DNA of 5,254 nt from an uncultured Roseburia sp. GTDB lineage: Bacteria; Bacillota; Clostridia; Lachnospirales; Lachnospiraceae. The notes beneath the pieces were generated by a model, which was not told the DNA's origin, made no database searches, and saw only the letters and a program-made list of their open reading frames with translations. Every line of letters starts with the position of its first letter. The stretch's first letter is position 1. The translations under genes and the position numbers were made by a program. The stretch spans positions 1 to 5,254 of the forward strand of contig CAJLGN010000134.1 of assembly GCA_905206195.1 (NCBI GenBank), given 5' to 3'. This document shows, piece by piece, positions 4,889 through 5,254 of this stretch.

Positions 4889-5254
4889 TTATACGTGAAT
4901 CTCCGCTTTCACGCCGAGCTCCCCCTGGTTCGCGGCGAGCACTGGATTCACCACATTTTCAAGGAACTTTTCCACCTGAATCGGCGCGCGTCCCACATAC
5001 TTGGACGGCTCCATCGTCGCCCGAAGCTCCTCCAAAGTCAGATTGAACTCCGGATCCGCGGCAATCAGCTCCAGAAGATTGTTCTCCTTCCCCTCCACCT
5101 TTACATTTCTTCCCGCCTCCATGGACAGCGTGCGGATCTTCTCGTGCAGCTCCTGACGATCACCGCCGTTTTTCACCGCATCCATCATAATATTTTCCGT
5201 CGCCATAAACGGAAGCTCCGCCATCATGCGCTTCGTGATAACCTTGTCATACAC
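4889..5254 (-). CDS. purB: adenylosuccinate lyase, C-terminal part (N-terminus beyond right edge)
   Basis: The last 121 residues of adenylosuccinate lyase are encoded on the minus strand. The enzyme removes fumarate from SAICAR and from adenylosuccinate in purine and AMP synthesis and is a cytoplasmic homotetramer. The fragment opens VYDKVITKRMMAELPFMATE, followed by NIMMDAVKNGGDRQELHEKIR, then SMEAGRNVK, LLELIAADPEFNLT and YVGRAPIQVEKFLENVV, the pattern of the C-terminal helical domain of the bacterial enzyme. The GTG at the very edge is an internal valine, not a start. The complete protein is normally 430-480 residues, so about three quarters lie outside the window. The gene converges on degV, and its stop is followed 13 bases later by the shared inverted-repeat element. 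Nothing suggests it is broken. Confidence 0.95.
   Translation of the reverse strand: MYDKVITKRMMAELPFMATENIMMDAVKNGGDRQELHEKIRTLSMEAGRNVKVEGKENNLLELIAADPEFNLTLEELRATMEPSKYVGRAPIQVEKFLENVVNPVLAANQGELGVKAEIHV

Noticed and set aside
1..5254. CRISPR arrays, tRNA or rRNA genes and complete insertion sequences
   Set aside because: No regularly spaced repeats, cloverleaf-like tRNA sequence, rRNA sequence or transposase gene was seen on either strand.

Overview
The window looks like a chromosomal segment of a Gram-positive Clostridia-type bacterium, most likely a Lachnospiraceae member. This is inferred from strong AGGAGG-type ribosome binding sites, the use of GTG starts, AT-rich intergenic DNA around moderately GC genes, a Tad/Flp-type pilus locus of the kind seen in Eubacterium/Roseburia relatives, and the DegV protein. 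No rRNA or other taxonomic marker is present, so the assignment is by family resemblance only.

Left half (1-2746, minus strand): a tightly packed Tad-like (type IVc/Flp pilus, type II secretion-like) operon read right to left. The order is a 37-codon leader ORF (2633-2746, speculative), a TadZ/CpaE-like protein with a degenerate P-loop (2064-2657), a 54-residue single-membrane-segment protein that is the best candidate pilin (1851-2015), a CpaF/TadA-type secretion ATPase (777-1841), and a TadB-type inner-membrane platform protein (1-776) that runs off the left edge. Spacing is minimal: the ATPase SD overlaps the small gene's stop, and the platform gene's ATG directly follows the ATPase stop. 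One near-consensus sigma-A promoter (TTTACA-17-TATAAT, 2826-2854) lies at the head of the operon. The expected later genes (tadC, pseudopilins, prepilin peptidase) would lie left of the window.

Middle (2747-2982): a 236-bp AT-rich divergent regulatory region with the minus-strand promoter, a candidate plus-strand -10 box and two inverted repeats that could be operators.

Right half (2983-4712, plus strand): a two-gene unit encoding a LacI-type ligand-binding domain without any DNA-binding head (276 aa), followed 26 bp later by a DegV-family fatty-acid-binding protein (290 aa).

Right end: between degV and the convergent adenylosuccinate lyase gene purB (C-terminal part, 4889-5254, minus) lies a 154-bp element with nested inverted repeats (4722-4875). 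It resembles a MITE with IS-like termini and is placed to act as a shared bidirectional terminator. purB continues beyond the right edge.

The most distinctive points are the HTH-less LacI-type protein coupled to degV, the degenerate TadZ with a micro-pilin candidate in the Tad operon, and the palindromic element at the convergent junction.
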